A stretch of 64,000 bases of DNA from an uncultured bacterium (GTDB taxonomy: Bacteria > Pseudomonadota > Alphaproteobacteria > Sphingomonadales > Sphingomonadaceae): the NCBI GenBank assembly GCA_903884945.1, contig CAISGR010000050.1:53619-117618 (forward strand), in the 5' to 3' direction. Position 1 is the first letter of the stretch. Every line of letters starts with the position of its first letter. Both the position numbers and the translations under genes were made by a program. The notes beneath the pieces were generated by a model. That model was not told where the DNA came from, ran no database searches, and saw only the letters and a program-made list of their open reading frames with translations. Positions 1-9,112 of the stretch are shown one piece after another.

Positions 1-194
1 CGTGCATCGAGCGCAACACGATGGGCGCGATCAAGGCGATCAACGCGGCCTATCTCGCGCTGCGTGGCGACGGCGAGCATATCGTCAGCCTCGACGCGGT
101 GATCGAGACGATGCGGCAGACCGGCAACGACATGCGCTCCAAATACAAGGAGACGAGCCTGGGCGGGCTTGCGGTGAACGTCGTCGAGTGCTGA
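1..194 (+). CDS. sdaA: L-serine ammonia-lyase (serine dehydratase), C-terminal end, partial
   Basis: Only the last 63 codons are in the window, read from base 3. The peptide starts [20 protein letters not shown] and ends [12 protein letters not shown], which is the typical tail of the single-chain iron-sulfur serine dehydratase that deaminates L-serine to pyruvate and ammonia. The CIERN cysteine belongs to the conserved cluster-binding set of the family. The stop at 192-194 lies 34 bases before the start of the next gene on the same strand. The 5' part and promoter are outside the window. Confidence 0.9.
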   Translation, partial: CIERNTMGAIKAINAAYLALRGDGEHIVSLDAVIETMRQTGNDMRSKYKETSLGGLAVNVVEC

Positions 195-228
195 TCTGAT
201 CGTGCCGCCTGGCGCAGGAAGTGGAGCC

Positions 229-780
229 GTGCACCGATATCAGCTGTTCGAAACCGCCCATGGCGTGGCTGCGATCGCCTGGAGCCGGGCCGGCGTCATT
301 GGCTTCCGGCTCCCGGCCAGTTCGGCCGACTCGACCGCGCGCGCGCTGGCTCGTCGCTTCCCGCAGGCGATGCGCACCGATCCGCCGCCCGAAATAGCGG
401 ACACCATCGCAGCGGCGCGGCACTATTTCATGGGCCGGAAGACGGATTTTTCCGGCGTGAGGGTCGATCTCGGCGCGCAGGACCCATTTTTCGCCCAGGT
501 CTATGCGGTCGTACGGCGACTCGGCTGGGGGCAGACGACCACCTATGGCGCGGTCGCGAAGGAACTGGGCGCCGGCCCGGAGGCGGCGCGCGATGTCGGC
601 CAGGCCATGGCGGCGAACCCGGTGCCGCTCATCATCCCCTGTCATCGCGTGCTGGCGGCAGGCGGCAAGATCGGCGGATTCTCCGCGCCGGGCGGCGCCG
701 AGTCGAAGCTGAGGATGCTGGCGATCGAGGGCCTCGACCTGTCTCCTTCCCCGCCGGCACAGCAGGGATTCGCCTTTTAG
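229..780 (+). CDS. ogt: methylated-DNA--protein-cysteine S-methyltransferase
   Basis: Suicide DNA repair protein that moves alkyl groups from O6-alkylguanine to its own cysteine. The active-site motif PCHRV is present, preceded by the DNA-binding segment RDVGQAMAANP and followed by GGKIGGFSAPGG. The GTG at 229 is preferred because a GGAAGTGGAG-like ribosome site lies just upstream and the protein then begins close to the usual family start; a GTG at 202 is an alternative. It gives 183 aa, normal for the family. A second, divergent member lies at 23830-24315. Function is secure; the choice of start is an inference. Confidence 0.88.
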   Translation: MHRYQLFETAHGVAAIAWSRAGVIGFRLPASSADSTARALARRFPQAMRTDPPPEIADTIAAARHYFMGRKTDFSGVRVDLGAQDPFFAQVYAVVRRLGWGQTTTYGAVAKELGAGPEAARDVGQAMAANPVPLIIPCHRVLAAGGKIGGFSAPGGAESKLRMLAIEGLDLSPSPPAQQGFAF

Positions 781-866
781 CAGGCCAGCTTTTCCGCAGG
801 GCTGGCGCGCAACGAAACGAAGTCGCTTGCGCGACCCGTCTCGGTGATATCGATCCTGAAGAAAAC

Positions 867-941
867 TGGAGCGGGCGAAGGGATTCGAACCCTCGACCCC
901 AACCTTGGCAAGGTTGTGCTCTACCCCTGAGCTACGCCCGC
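867..941 (-). tRNA. tRNA-Gly (GCC anticodon)
   Basis: Reading the minus strand from 941, the 7-base acceptor arm GCGGGCG pairs with CGCCCGC at 877-871. The D arm, an anticodon stem-loop with anticodon GCC (loop TTGCCAA), and a T arm containing GGTTCGAAT are all visible. The terminal CCA is encoded at 869-867. It sits alone between two plus-strand genes. Confidence 0.97.
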
Positions 942-1100
942 TCTGGCGCCTGCCCGATCGGCGGACCGGGCGGGTAAGGGGGCGGCCTCTAGCATCGGGT
1001 TTTCGGTCCGGCAAGCCCCTGATGCGATACCGACGAAAAGGGTTGGCTTGTAAGGCGGAGCGACCACATAAGGCGCTCAATAGAAGCACGGGAGTGACAC

Positions 1101-2012
1101 TTGGCCAGTTTGGGAATGACCGCGGCGGAACGCGAAGCCGTCGAAAGCTTTCGCCGCGACGTCGTCGAGCCGTCGATGACGAAGCTCGTCGTCATCGATT
1201 TCTGGGCGGAATGGTGCGGTCCGTGCAAGGCGCTGACGCCAATCCTGGAAAAGGTCTCGGCCGAATATGCCGACAAGGGCGTCGTGCTCGCGAAGATCGA
1301 CACCGACAAGAATCAGTTCATCGCGGCGCAATTCCAGATCAAGTCGATCCCGACGGTCTATGCGATGTTCCAGGGCCAGCTCGTCGCCGACCTGACCAGC
1401 GCGCGCAGCGAATCGCAACTGAAGGCGATGCTTGACCAGATCCTGAAGCAGCTGCCGATCGAAAGCGAGGCCGCGCAGGCCGAGGCGGAGCTGGAGCCGC
1501 TGATCGCGATGGGCGAATCGATGCTGGCCGAGGGCGAGGCCGAACGCGCGCTATCGGTTTTCGACCAGCTGGTTGAAATGGCGCCCGATCATCCCGCAGT
1601 CCTCTCCGGTCGGCTGCGGGCGCTGGTTGCCGCGAATCGGATCGATGAGGCGGATGCCGCGATCGCCGCGCTTCCCGAAGACCTGGCGAAGCTGCCCGAG
1701 ATCGAGCGCGCCAAATCGGCCCTCGCACTGGCGAAGGAAGCCAGGCCGGTGGACGACCTCGCCGGCCTTGCCGCCGAGGTCGCGGCCAATCCGGACAATC
1801 TCGAGAAGAAGTTCGAGCTGGCGGGCGGCCAGATGGCGGCAGGCGACCGCGATGCGGCGGCCGATTCGCTGCTCGGCATCATCGCGGCCGACAAGGAATG
1901 GAACGGGGGCGCTGCCCGCCAGCAGCTGCTCAAGCTGTTCGAGGTCGTCGGGCTCGAGGATCCGTGGGTCTCGGCGCAGCGCCGGCGCTTGTCTGCGATC
2001 CTGTTCGGATGA
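1101..2012 (+). CDS. thioredoxin-TPR protein, CnoX/YbbN-type co-chaperone
   Basis: 303 aa. Residues about 10-115 are a thioredoxin fold with an intact WCGPC active site at 38-42 and the cis-proline segment SIPTVYAMF. The remainder is alpha-helical and tetratricopeptide-like. This architecture is that of YbbN/CnoX, a holdase that protects proteins from over-oxidation and works with chaperones; unlike some members this one retains both active-site cysteines. The TTG start at 1101 has GGAG six bases upstream; an ATG five codons later (1116) is the alternative. The stop overlaps the next ATG by 4 bases, so it is probably co-translated with the LON-domain gene. Confidence 0.85.
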   Translation: MASLGMTAAEREAVESFRRDVVEPSMTKLVVIDFWAEWCGPCKALTPILEKVSAEYADKGVVLAKIDTDKNQFIAAQFQIKSIPTVYAMFQGQLVADLTSARSESQLKAMLDQILKQLPIESEAAQAEAELEPLIAMGESMLAEGEAERALSVFDQLVEMAPDHPAVLSGRLRALVAANRIDEADAAIAALPEDLAKLPEIERAKSALALAKEARPVDDLAGLAAEVAANPDNLEKKFELAGGQMAAGDRDAAADSLLGIIAADKEWNGGAARQQLLKLFEVVGLEDPWVSAQRRRLSAILFG

Positions 2013-2647
2013 CCGATTCGCCGACCATCACTCGGCTGTCGATCTTTCCGCTGGCGGGCGCGCTGTTGTTCCCGGGCATGCATCTGCCGCTCCATATCTT
2101 CGAGCCGCGCTATCGGGCGATGGTATCCGATTCGATGGCGCGCGACCGGCGGATCGGGATGATACAACCCCGCCCCGGCCCGCTCGCCGCCGGCGAGGCC
2201 CCGCCCCTGTTCGATATCGGCTGTGTCGGGCGCATCGCCGAGGTCGAGGCAAGCGAGGACGGGCGCTATAATCTCGTGCTCGAAGGGCTGTCGCTGTTCC
2301 GGATCCGCCGCGAACTCGACGTCACGACGGCGTTCCGCCAGGTCGAGGCCGAGCTGCTGCCCGTGCCCGACGAGGCGGAGGTCCTGTCGCTGTCGCGGCG
2401 CTCCTCGCTTGAAATGGAATCGCGCCGCTTCGCCGATGCCCAGGGCTATGCGGTCGACTGGGAAGCGGTGAACCGGCTCGACGACGAGGCATTGGTCAAC
2501 GGCATCGCCCAGATCGCGCCGTTCGACGTGGCGGCAAAACAGGCGTTGCTCGAGGCGGTGGGAATCGAGAATCGCGCCGAACTCATTATCCAGCTGATGC
2601 AGTTCTTCGGCCGTCATGATGGCGAGGATTCGGTGACGCTCCAGTGA
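2009..2647 (+). CDS. LON peptidase substrate-binding domain protein
   Basis: 212 aa made almost entirely of the LON N-terminal (LAN) domain: the opening [20 protein letters not shown] and the segment FEPRYRAMV are the family hallmarks. There is no AAA ATPase or Ser-Lys protease domain, so it is a stand-alone substrate-recognition domain rather than Lon protease. The ATG overlaps the preceding stop (ATGA), and a Trm112-like gene follows 10 bases downstream, giving a three- or four-gene operon of protein-quality-control type. The true substrate of stand-alone LON domains is not established. Confidence 0.85.
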   Translation: MTDSPTITRLSIFPLAGALLFPGMHLPLHIFEPRYRAMVSDSMARDRRIGMIQPRPGPLAAGEAPPLFDIGCVGRIAEVEASEDGRYNLVLEGLSLFRIRRELDVTTAFRQVEAELLPVPDEAEVLSLSRRSSLEMESRRFADAQGYAVDWEAVNRLDDEALVNGIAQIAPFDVAAKQALLEAVGIENRAELIIQLMQFFGRHDGEDSVTLQ

Positions 2648-2657
2648 GGATCGGGCG

Positions 2658-2831
2658 ATGAGCCTCGACCCGTGGCTGCTCGAACGGCTGGTGTGCCCGG
2701 TGACACGTTCGCCGCTGCGCTACGATGAGGCTGCGCAGGAACTCGTCTCGGAGGCGGCCGGCCTGGCTTATCCGCTTCGTCATGGCGTGCCGGTGATGCT
2801 CGCCGAGGAAGCGCGACGGATATCGGCGTGA
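2658..2831 (+). CDS. Trm112/UPF0434 family small protein
   Basis: 57 aa, starting [20 protein letters not shown]. The LVCP start and the region [13 protein letters not shown] match the Trm112-like zinc-ribbon family, although only one cysteine remains, so zinc binding as in classical members is unlikely. In eukaryotes and some bacteria Trm112 proteins activate methyltransferases; the bacterial short forms are uncharacterised. The stop overlaps the GTG of the next gene (GTGA), which supports an operon with the LON protein upstream. Confidence 0.75.
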   Translation: MSLDPWLLERLVCPVTRSPLRYDEAAQELVSEAAGLAYPLRHGVPVMLAEEARRISA

Positions 2832-3226
2832 GCGGCGCCGACGATCTGAGCGGCGGCTGGGACGGCATCTTCAATTATCCGCGCGGTCGACGCCCCAACG
2901 CCTTCACCGCGACGCTGCGGGACGATGGCGGCTTCCTGACCGGTGAAACGACCGAGCCGAGCGACGGCGCGAACGACAGCAGCGCTGTCCTCCACGCCTG
3001 GCTGGAAGGACGGCGCGAGGGCGGCATCGTCACCTTCGTCAAATCCTATGACGATCCGGCGCGTGCGCATTATACCGTCCATTATGCCGGATCGATCACG
3101 CCCGACGGGACGGAGATCAGCGGACACTGGGATATTGCGGGCCGCCTGTCCGGCACTTTCATCATGGTGCGCAGGGCGGGCAGGACCGAGGCGGTCGAGC
3201 GCAGGATCGCCGAAACCGTTCGCTAG
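2828..3226 (+). CDS. conserved hypothetical protein, beta-rich
   Basis: 132 aa with no signal peptide or membrane segment. The repeated pattern of W/G-rich strands ([34 protein letters not shown]) suggests a small beta-barrel or lipocalin-like fold, but I recognise no named family. The GTG start overlaps the preceding stop, and the 3' end overlaps the convergent gene by 4 bases. Coding is supported by codon usage and by tight packing in the operon. Confidence 0.6.
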   Translation: MSGADDLSGGWDGIFNYPRGRRPNAFTATLRDDGGFLTGETTEPSDGANDSSAVLHAWLEGRREGGIVTFVKSYDDPARAHYTVHYAGSITPDGTEISGHWDIAGRLSGTFIMVRRAGRTEAVERRIAETVR

Positions 3227-3748
3227 GGGGCGACGGTGTAGCCGGCATCGGGAGATACCCAGATCACCGTTTGCTCGGTCGTGGTTTGGGTACTGCCCTC
3301 GATCACGGCCCTGGCGATGAAGCGTGCTCCATCGGGCACATAGGTCGTGCAGATCCGATGATCGATGACCGGCTTCATGCCGGCCGCGATCCGCGCACGG
3401 AGGTTGGTCGCATAGGGTTCGACGAGCTTCTTTCCGTCGACCGACACGATCGCGGCTTCGATATCCTGCTTCCGGATCGCACAGCATACCGCGCCGGCAT
3501 CGATCTCGACCGGCGTCACCGTCTCCATCACGACATAGGGAGAAGGAGAGAGCATCACGACGGCGCTGTTGTCGATCATGCCATCGGCGCGCTTGCGGTT
3601 AGCCCGCCAGCGACTGGCAGCGGTGCCGCACGACATCGGGCGCATAGCATTGAAGCATGCCCGAAGCGGCCGGCGCGAGGGAATCTGCGGGAGGGCTGGC
3701 CTGACCCGCAAGACTGGCGAGAACGGCGACTGGCAACAGGATGCTCAC
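3223..3748 (-). pseudogene. secreted hypothetical protein interrupted by a one-base frameshift
   Basis: From the GTG at 3748, which follows an AAGGGG ribosome site, the frame encodes a clear signal peptide (MSILLPVAVLASLAGQAS) and continues to CYAPDVVRHRCQSLAG, then stops at TAA 3601-3599. A second frame, one base over, continues at once with NRKRADGMIDNSAVVMLSP and runs 126 codons to 3223. Removing one A at 3600/3599 joins them as SLAGYRKRADGMIDNS, a natural sequence with paired cysteines downstream. The gene is therefore either a recent pseudogene or carries a sequencing error. No function is recognised; a periplasmic location is inferred from the signal peptide. Confidence 0.7.
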
Positions 3749-3771
3749 TGGATCCCCTTTCGCCGATCGCG

Positions 3772-4989
3772 CTAGACCGTCATGCCCTGCAACAGCTTCG
3801 GCACGTCACCGCTTTCGCCCCGCGCTTCGGCCATGAAACGATCCTTGAGCGGCGGCAGCTTCTGCACTGCCGACAAGCCGAAGCGTCGCACCGCCGAAGC
3901 GGTGCGCCCGGGAATGCCGAACAGCCGGGTCAGCCCATCGGTCGCCGCCGCGACCATGAAGGTATCGAGGCTGCGCCAGCGCTCGTACCGCGCGAGGAGC
4001 TGCGGATCGCCGAGATCGAGGCCGAGGCGCTTGCCCTCGACCAGCACCTCGACCAGCGTCGCGACGTCCCGGAACCCGACATTGACGCCCTGCCCCGCGA
4101 TCGGATGGATGCCGTGCGCGGCGTCCCCGACCAGCGCGAGGCGATCCGCGGTGATCGTCGCGGCATGGTGGAAGCCGAGCGGGTAGCTCGAACGCGGTCC
4201 GAGCGGTCCGAGCCTGCCGAGAAAACCGCCCATGCGCTTCTCGGCCTCGGCAAGCCACCCACGGTCGGACAATTTCATCATGCCCGGCCCGGCATCGCGC
4301 CGGACCGACCACACGATCGCCGAGCGATGGCCGGCCTCGTCGTCATTGAGCGGTAGGATCGCGAACGGGCCTTCGGGATAGAAGATCTCGAAAGCGATAT
4401 TCTCATGGCTGTGCTCGTGATGGAGCGAGGTGACCATTGCGGTATGGTCATAGGTCCACCGGGCGACGCGCAGGCCCGCCGCGTCCCGCGTGGGCGAATT
4501 GCGCCCTTCCGCCGCGATCAGCAGCGGCGCGCGCACCACCGCACCCGAATCAAGCGTCGCGACGACGCCATGCTCGCCACGCTCGACCGCCACGGCACGC
4601 GTCTTCATCCGCACATCGACGCCGGGTGCCGCCTCGGCCGCCTCGAGCAGGGCCCGGCGCAGGCGACGATTCTCGAACATATGACCGAGCGCGCCGCTGT
4701 CCGCATCGGGCTCGAAATCGAGCGCGCCTGGCTCCAGCCCGTCGCTGACCCGGATTCCCTGGATCGGGCACCCGAACCCGGCCAGTCGCTCGGCGACACC
4801 GATCGCCTCGAGCATCCGATGGGGCGCGCTCGCGATGGCCGAGGCCCGGCCATCGAAACCGGCCGCCAGGATTACCGCCGGGTCGGCGATGTCGATCACG
4901 ATCGAGGTGAGACCGTGCGCGTTGAGCGCGACCGCGAGCGCGCTGCCGACAAGGCCACCGCCGAGGATGATGACGTCCGCTTGATCCAT
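3772..4989 (-). CDS. UbiH/UbiF/COQ6-type FAD-dependent hydroxylase
   Basis: 405 aa. The N-terminal Rossmann motif GGGLVGSALA binds FAD, and the second FAD motif LVGDAAHGIHPIAGQGVN is complete. These features place it in the aromatic hydroxylase family that adds the ring hydroxyls of ubiquinone. Which ring position it acts on cannot be read from sequence. The start at 4989 has a GGGG-rich ribosome site; an upstream in-frame start adds 12 residues that are unlike the family. A COQ9 gene at 58736 serves the same pathway elsewhere in the window. Confidence 0.88.
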   Translation of the reverse strand: MDQADVIILGGGLVGSALAVALNAHGLTSIVIDIADPAVILAAGFDGRASAIASAPHRMLEAIGVAERLAGFGCPIQGIRVSDGLEPGALDFEPDADSGALGHMFENRRLRRALLEAAEAAPGVDVRMKTRAVAVERGEHGVVATLDSGAVVRAPLLIAAEGRNSPTRDAAGLRVARWTYDHTAMVTSLHHEHSHENIAFEIFYPEGPFAILPLNDDEAGHRSAIVWSVRRDAGPGMMKLSDRGWLAEAEKRMGGFLGRLGPLGPRSSYPLGFHHAATITADRLALVGDAAHGIHPIAGQGVNVGFRDVATLVEVLVEGKRLGLDLGDPQLLARYERWRSLDTFMVAAATDGLTRLFGIPGRTASAVRRFGLSAVQKLPPLKDRFMAEARGESGDVPKLLQGMTV

Positions 4990-5138
4990 GCCCCCCGCCC
5001 TAGACCCTGCCCCCGCCCAAATCAAAACCGTTCGTCCCCATGGCCCGCTTTTTGGCCGCCGGGTACCGCCGCCTTGACGCCGGACTCGGCAAGAGCGATG
5101 ATTCCGCGCGTACAGACAGCGAACATCGAGGACAGATC

Positions 5139-7433
5139 ATGGCTAGCCGGGCGCAGCCGCCCTTGTGGCGCGAGACGGTAAAAGCGGGTGCGGCGCGCAG
5201 CGGCGCGGTGATCGGTGCGATCGCGATCCTGCTTTCCGCGATCGTCGTGCTCGTCGCGCTGCTGACCTATCATTCGGGCGATCCGTCGCTCAACACCGCC
5301 TCGGGCGGGCCAGCCGAGAACTGGCTTGGCACACCCGGCTCCTGGATAGCCGACCTCTGCTACGTCGTGTTCGGGCCAGCGATCTTCCTGCTTCTGCCGG
5401 TGGTGCTGATGATCGCGGCGCGGCTCTGGAGCGATGTCCCGGTCGGTCGCTGGCGGCTGATGCTGCTGGCTGCGCTGAGTGGGATAGCGCTGATCGGGAC
5501 CACCGCCTCGCTGATTTACGGTGCGGCGGTTCACGGGCTCCCCGGCGGCTATGGCGGGATCATCGGCCTTGCGCTGGCCGACCTGCTCCGCTGGGCGTTC
5601 AGCTTTATCGGCAACCCCGCCGCGATGCTATGGACCGCGCGCGGCGTCGGCCTGCTGATTGGCCTGGCCGGCGTCGCCGCCTGGGCATCGAGCTTCGTGA
5701 TCGACATGGGCAACCGTCCGCGCCGGTTGCCCAAGCCGAAGCCGGTCAAGGTGGACCGGCGTGTGCCCGAACAGGAGGTGTTCGCCCCCGAGCCGGCGCG
5801 CAAGCCGACGCCGCGGGCGGTCGCGCTTCCCGACGACCGCCCGGGCCCTGTCATCGCCGAGCGTACGCTCGCCCCTTCGGTCGCCAGGCCCAAGGCGAAA
5901 CAGGCCTCGTTCGATCTGGGCGACAATTCGCAACTACCGCCGCTCGACCTGCTCAAACCCGCGCCGCCGGCACCCGGCGGCCCAGTCGACAAGGCCGCGC
6001 TGGAGCGCAATGCGCGCCTGCTCGAATCGGTCCTCGACGATTTCCACGTCAAGGGATCGATCATCAACATCCGCCCTGGCCCGGTGGTGACGATGTACGA
6101 GCTGGAACCAGCCTCGGGTATCAAGGCAAGCCGGGTCATCCAGCTCGCCGACGATATCGCCCGCAACATGTCCGCGATTTCCGCGCGCGTGGCGACGATT
6201 CCGGGCCGCACCGTGATCGGCATCGAACTGCCCAATGTCCGGCGCGAGACCGTCGGGCTGCACGAACTGATCGGATCGCAGACTTTCGACGACCAGTCGG
6301 CCTCGCTGCCGCTGGTACTGGGCAAGAACATCGCGGGCGATCCCGTGATCGCCGATCTCGCGCCGATGCCGCATCTGCTCGTCGCCGGTACCACCGGCTC
6401 GGGCAAGTCGGTCGGGCTCAATTGCATGATCCTGTCGCTGCTCTATCGGCTACGCCCCGATCAGTGCCGGATGATCATGATCGATCCGAAGATGCTCGAG
6501 CTGAGCATGTACGACGACATCCCCCACCTGCTCTCGCCCGTCGTGACCGATCCGGCCAAGGCGGTGCGCGCGCTCAAATGGGCGGTGGAACAGATGGAGG
6601 AGCGCTACCGCCAGATGTCGTCGGTCGGCGTGCGCAGCCTCGCCAGCTTCAACGAGAAGGTCCGTGCCGCCCGCGCCAAGGGCCAGCCGCTCGGCCGGCG
6701 GGTCCAGACCGGCTATCATCCCGAGACCGGCCAGCCCGTCTATGAGGAGGAAACGCTCGACTTCCAGCCATTGCCGCAGATCGTGGTGATCGTCGACGAG
6801 CTCGCCGACCTGATGATGACCGCCGGCAAGGAAGTCGAGTTCCTGATCCAGCGCCTTGCGCAAAAGGCGCGCGCGGCAGGCATCCATCTGATCATGGCCA
6901 CCCAGCGCCCGTCGGTCGACGTCATCACCGGCGTGATCAAGGCGAACCTGCCGACCCGGATCAGCTTCCACGTCACCTCGAAGATCGATTCACGCACCAT
7001 CCTCGGCGAACAGGGTGCCGAACAGCTGCTGGGCAAGGGCGACATGCTCTACATGCCAGGCGGCAAGGGCATCGTCCGCGTCCATGGCCCGTTCGTCAGC
7101 GACGACGAGGTCCGCGCCGTGGCCGATCACTGGCGTGCGCAGGGCCGGCCCGATTATATCCAGTCGGTCACGGAAGAGCCCGAGGACGGCTTTGCGCTGG
7201 ACGGCGCGCCCGATGGCGAGGATTCGGCCGAGGACCAGCAATATCGCTCCGCCATCCAGCTCGTCGTGGAAAGCCAGAAGGCCTCGACCTCCTGGCTGCA
7301 GCGCCAGCTCCGTATCGGCTACAATTCGGCGGCGCGGCTGATCGAGCGGATGGAGAAGGAGGGCATCGTCAGCCGCCCCGATCATGTCGGCCGGCGCGAT
7401 GTGATGCGCGATCGCGACGGGAACCCGCTATAG
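5139..7433 (+). CDS. ftsK: DNA translocase FtsK
   Basis: 764 aa. Four membrane helices lie in residues about 20-190, followed by a proline-rich linker, then the RecA-like motor with Walker A GTTGSGKS near residue 417 and Walker B VVIVDELADLM near 552. The C-terminal winged-helix gamma domain (STSWLQRQLRIGYNSAARLI) reads polar KOPS sequences. FtsK sits at the division septum and pumps chromosome ends toward XerCD-dif. The start at 5139 follows GAGGA and gives the usual short cytoplasmic leader; an upstream ATG at 5040 is not needed. Confidence 0.95.
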   Translation: MASRAQPPLWRETVKAGAARSGAVIGAIAILLSAIVVLVALLTYHSGDPSLNTASGGPAENWLGTPGSWIADLCYVVFGPAIFLLLPVVLMIAARLWSDVPVGRWRLMLLAALSGIALIGTTASLIYGAAVHGLPGGYGGIIGLALADLLRWAFSFIGNPAAMLWTARGVGLLIGLAGVAAWASSFVIDMGNRPRRLPKPKPVKVDRRVPEQEVFAPEPARKPTPRAVALPDDRPGPVIAERTLAPSVARPKAKQASFDLGDNSQLPPLDLLKPAPPAPGGPVDKAALERNARLLESVLDDFHVKGSIINIRPGPVVTMYELEPASGIKASRVIQLADDIARNMSAISARVATIPGRTVIGIELPNVRRETVGLHELIGSQTFDDQSASLPLVLGKNIAGDPVIADLAPMPHLLVAGTTGSGKSVGLNCMILSLLYRLRPDQCRMIMIDPKMLELSMYDDIPHLLSPVVTDPAKAVRALKWAVEQMEERYRQMSSVGVRSLASFNEKVRAARAKGQPLGRRVQTGYHPETGQPVYEEETLDFQPLPQIVVIVDELADLMMTAGKEVEFLIQRLAQKARAAGIHLIMATQRPSVDVITGVIKANLPTRISFHVTSKIDSRTILGEQGAEQLLGKGDMLYMPGGKGIVRVHGPFVSDDEVRAVADHWRAQGRPDYIQSVTEEPEDGFALDGAPDGEDSAEDQQYRSAIQLVVESQKASTSWLQRQLRIGYNSAARLIERMEKEGIVSRPDHVGRRDVMRDRDGNPL

Positions 7434-7499
7434 CCCTGCCGGTTCAGAGCGGGTTCAAGCCCGCCGTCACACGGTGCGCGGCTGTCTCGGGAGAATATC

Positions 7500-8114
7500 G
7501 TGATCCTTCGTAACGTCTCGCTGCTGGCGCTTCTCGCCGCGCCTGCCCTCGTCTCCGCGGCGCCTGCCACCGGCGATCTCGGCCTGGTCCAGAACCATCT
7601 GCAATCGGTGCAGAGCATGACGGCGGCGTTCAGCCAGACCGATCGCGCCGGCAAGGTGCTGACCGGGACTCTCACCCTCAAAAAGCCCGGCAAGATACGT
7701 TTCCAGTATGAAAAGGGCGTGCCGATCCTGATCGTCGGCGACGGGAGTGCGCTGACCTTCATCGATTATTCGGTGAAGCAGGTGCAGCGCTGGCCGATCG
7801 GCAACTCGCCGCTGAGCGTGCTGCTCAACCCGTCGCGCGACATGACGCGCTTCGCCAAGGTCATCCCCGGATTCGACCCGCGCATTATCTCCGTCGAGGC
7901 GCACGATCCGAAGCATCCCGAATATGGCCGAATCACGCTGGTCTTCGTTCGCGATACCGGCGCGCCGGGCGGGCTGATGCTGCAGGGCTGGGTGGCGCTG
8001 GATTCGCAGAATAATCGCACGACGATCCGCCTGTCGAACCAGCATTTCAACGCACCGGTCAGCGACAAGGCGTTCCAATGGAACGATCCGCGGCGCAGTT
8101 TGGGGAAAAACTGA
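7500..8114 (+). CDS. lolA: outer-membrane lipoprotein carrier protein LolA
   Basis: 204 aa with a Sec signal peptide (residues 1 to about 21, ending VSAAPA). The body matches LolA: QSMTAAFSQTDRAGKVLTGTL, then KPGKIRFQYEKG. LolA shuttles lipoproteins through the periplasm from LolCDE to the outer-membrane receptor. As in most alphaproteobacteria it directly follows ftsK, here 66 bases downstream. The GTG start at 7500 is chosen because the signal peptide begins there. Confidence 0.92.
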   Translation: MILRNVSLLALLAAPALVSAAPATGDLGLVQNHLQSVQSMTAAFSQTDRAGKVLTGTLTLKKPGKIRFQYEKGVPILIVGDGSALTFIDYSVKQVQRWPIGNSPLSVLLNPSRDMTRFAKVIPGFDPRIISVEAHDPKHPEYGRITLVFVRDTGAPGGLMLQGWVALDSQNNRTTIRLSNQHFNAPVSDKAFQWNDPRRSLGKN

Positions 8115-8238
8115 TCCTCCGTTCATAGTGGCGACAGGTTCAGAGCCCTAGAAGGAGATTGCGGATGTGAGCCGGACCGGGATTTTCCCCCTGTTGCTCG
8201 GACGACCCACTTCCCGCCTGCGTGACGAACGCTAGGTC

Positions 8239-8277
8239 GGCCCTCGCTCCATGCCCCCGGAGCGAGGGCCTTTCCTT
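8239..8277 (+). terminator. Rho-independent terminator between lolA and xth
   Basis: A perfect 12-bp stem (GGCCCTCGCTCC at 8239-8250, GGAGCGAGGGCC at 8259-8270) with an 8-base loop is followed by TTTCCTT. It lies 124 bases after the lolA stop, so it ends either the lolA transcript or a separate short RNA made from 8115-8277. Confidence 0.75.
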
Positions 8278-8311
8278 GTCGGCGCGGTCCCGCACCGCTA
8301 CATCGCCGCCC

Positions 8312-9112
8312 ATGACTGGATCTGGCACGCTGAAGATCGTTTCCTGGAACATCAATTCGGTGCGGTTTCGCATCGAGATCGTCGAACGCTTCCTGCGGGA
8401 AGTGTCGCCCGATATCCTGTGCCTGCAGGAAACCAAGGTGATCGACGGCGATTTCCCCACCGCCCCCTTCCGGGCGCTTGGCTACCACCATATCGTGCTG
8501 CACGGGCAACGCATGCATCACGGCGTGGCGATCATCTCGCGCATGCCGCTGATCGAGGACGATCGGTTCGATTGGCAGGCCAATCGCGAGGCCCGTCACG
8601 TCGGCGTCCGACTCGACAACGGCATGCGCCTGGAAAATGTCTATGTGCCGGCGGGTGGCGATGTGCCCGACCGCACGGTGAATCCTAAATTCGGCCAGAA
8701 ACTGGATTTCGTCGAGCGGATGACGCGCTGGTCGGACGGCCTCACCGTCCCCACGCTGCTGGTCGGCGATTTCAACATCGCGCCGCTCGAATCGGACGTG
8801 TGGAGCCACAAGCAGCTGCTCGACGTGGTCAGCCACACGCCGATCGAGGTCGCCGCCCTGGACGGCCTGAAGGCGTCGAACGACTGGGTCGATCTCGGCC
8901 GCCACTTCGTACCGGCGCCCGAGCGCCTGTTCACCTGGTGGAGCTATCGCGCCAAGGACTGGCTTGCGTCGGATCGCGGCCGGCGCCTCGATCATATGTG
9001 GGCGACTGCGGATGTCGCGAAGACCGCCATCCGCCATCAGGTCTTCGAGGACTGCCGGAGCTGGCTCAAGCCTTCCGACCATATCCCGATCATGACCGAG
9101 TTCGCGGTGTGA
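8312..9112 (+). CDS. xth: exodeoxyribonuclease III
   Basis: 266 aa of the exonuclease-endonuclease-phosphatase fold. Recognisable steps are [13 protein letters not shown], the metal-binding glutamate in LCLQETK, the catalytic segment LVGDFNIAP, and the C-terminal SDHIPIM. It cleaves abasic sites and trims 3' ends in base-excision repair. The ATG at 8312 places the start just before KIVSWN as in relatives. Its stop overlaps the GTG of ribA (GTGA). Confidence 0.93.
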   Translation: MTGSGTLKIVSWNINSVRFRIEIVERFLREVSPDILCLQETKVIDGDFPTAPFRALGYHHIVLHGQRMHHGVAIISRMPLIEDDRFDWQANREARHVGVRLDNGMRLENVYVPAGGDVPDRTVNPKFGQKLDFVERMTRWSDGLTVPTLLVGDFNIAPLESDVWSHKQLLDVVSHTPIEVAALDGLKASNDWVDLGRHFVPAPERLFTWWSYRAKDWLASDRGRRLDHMWATADVAKTAIRHQVFEDCRSWLKPSDHIPIMTEFAV

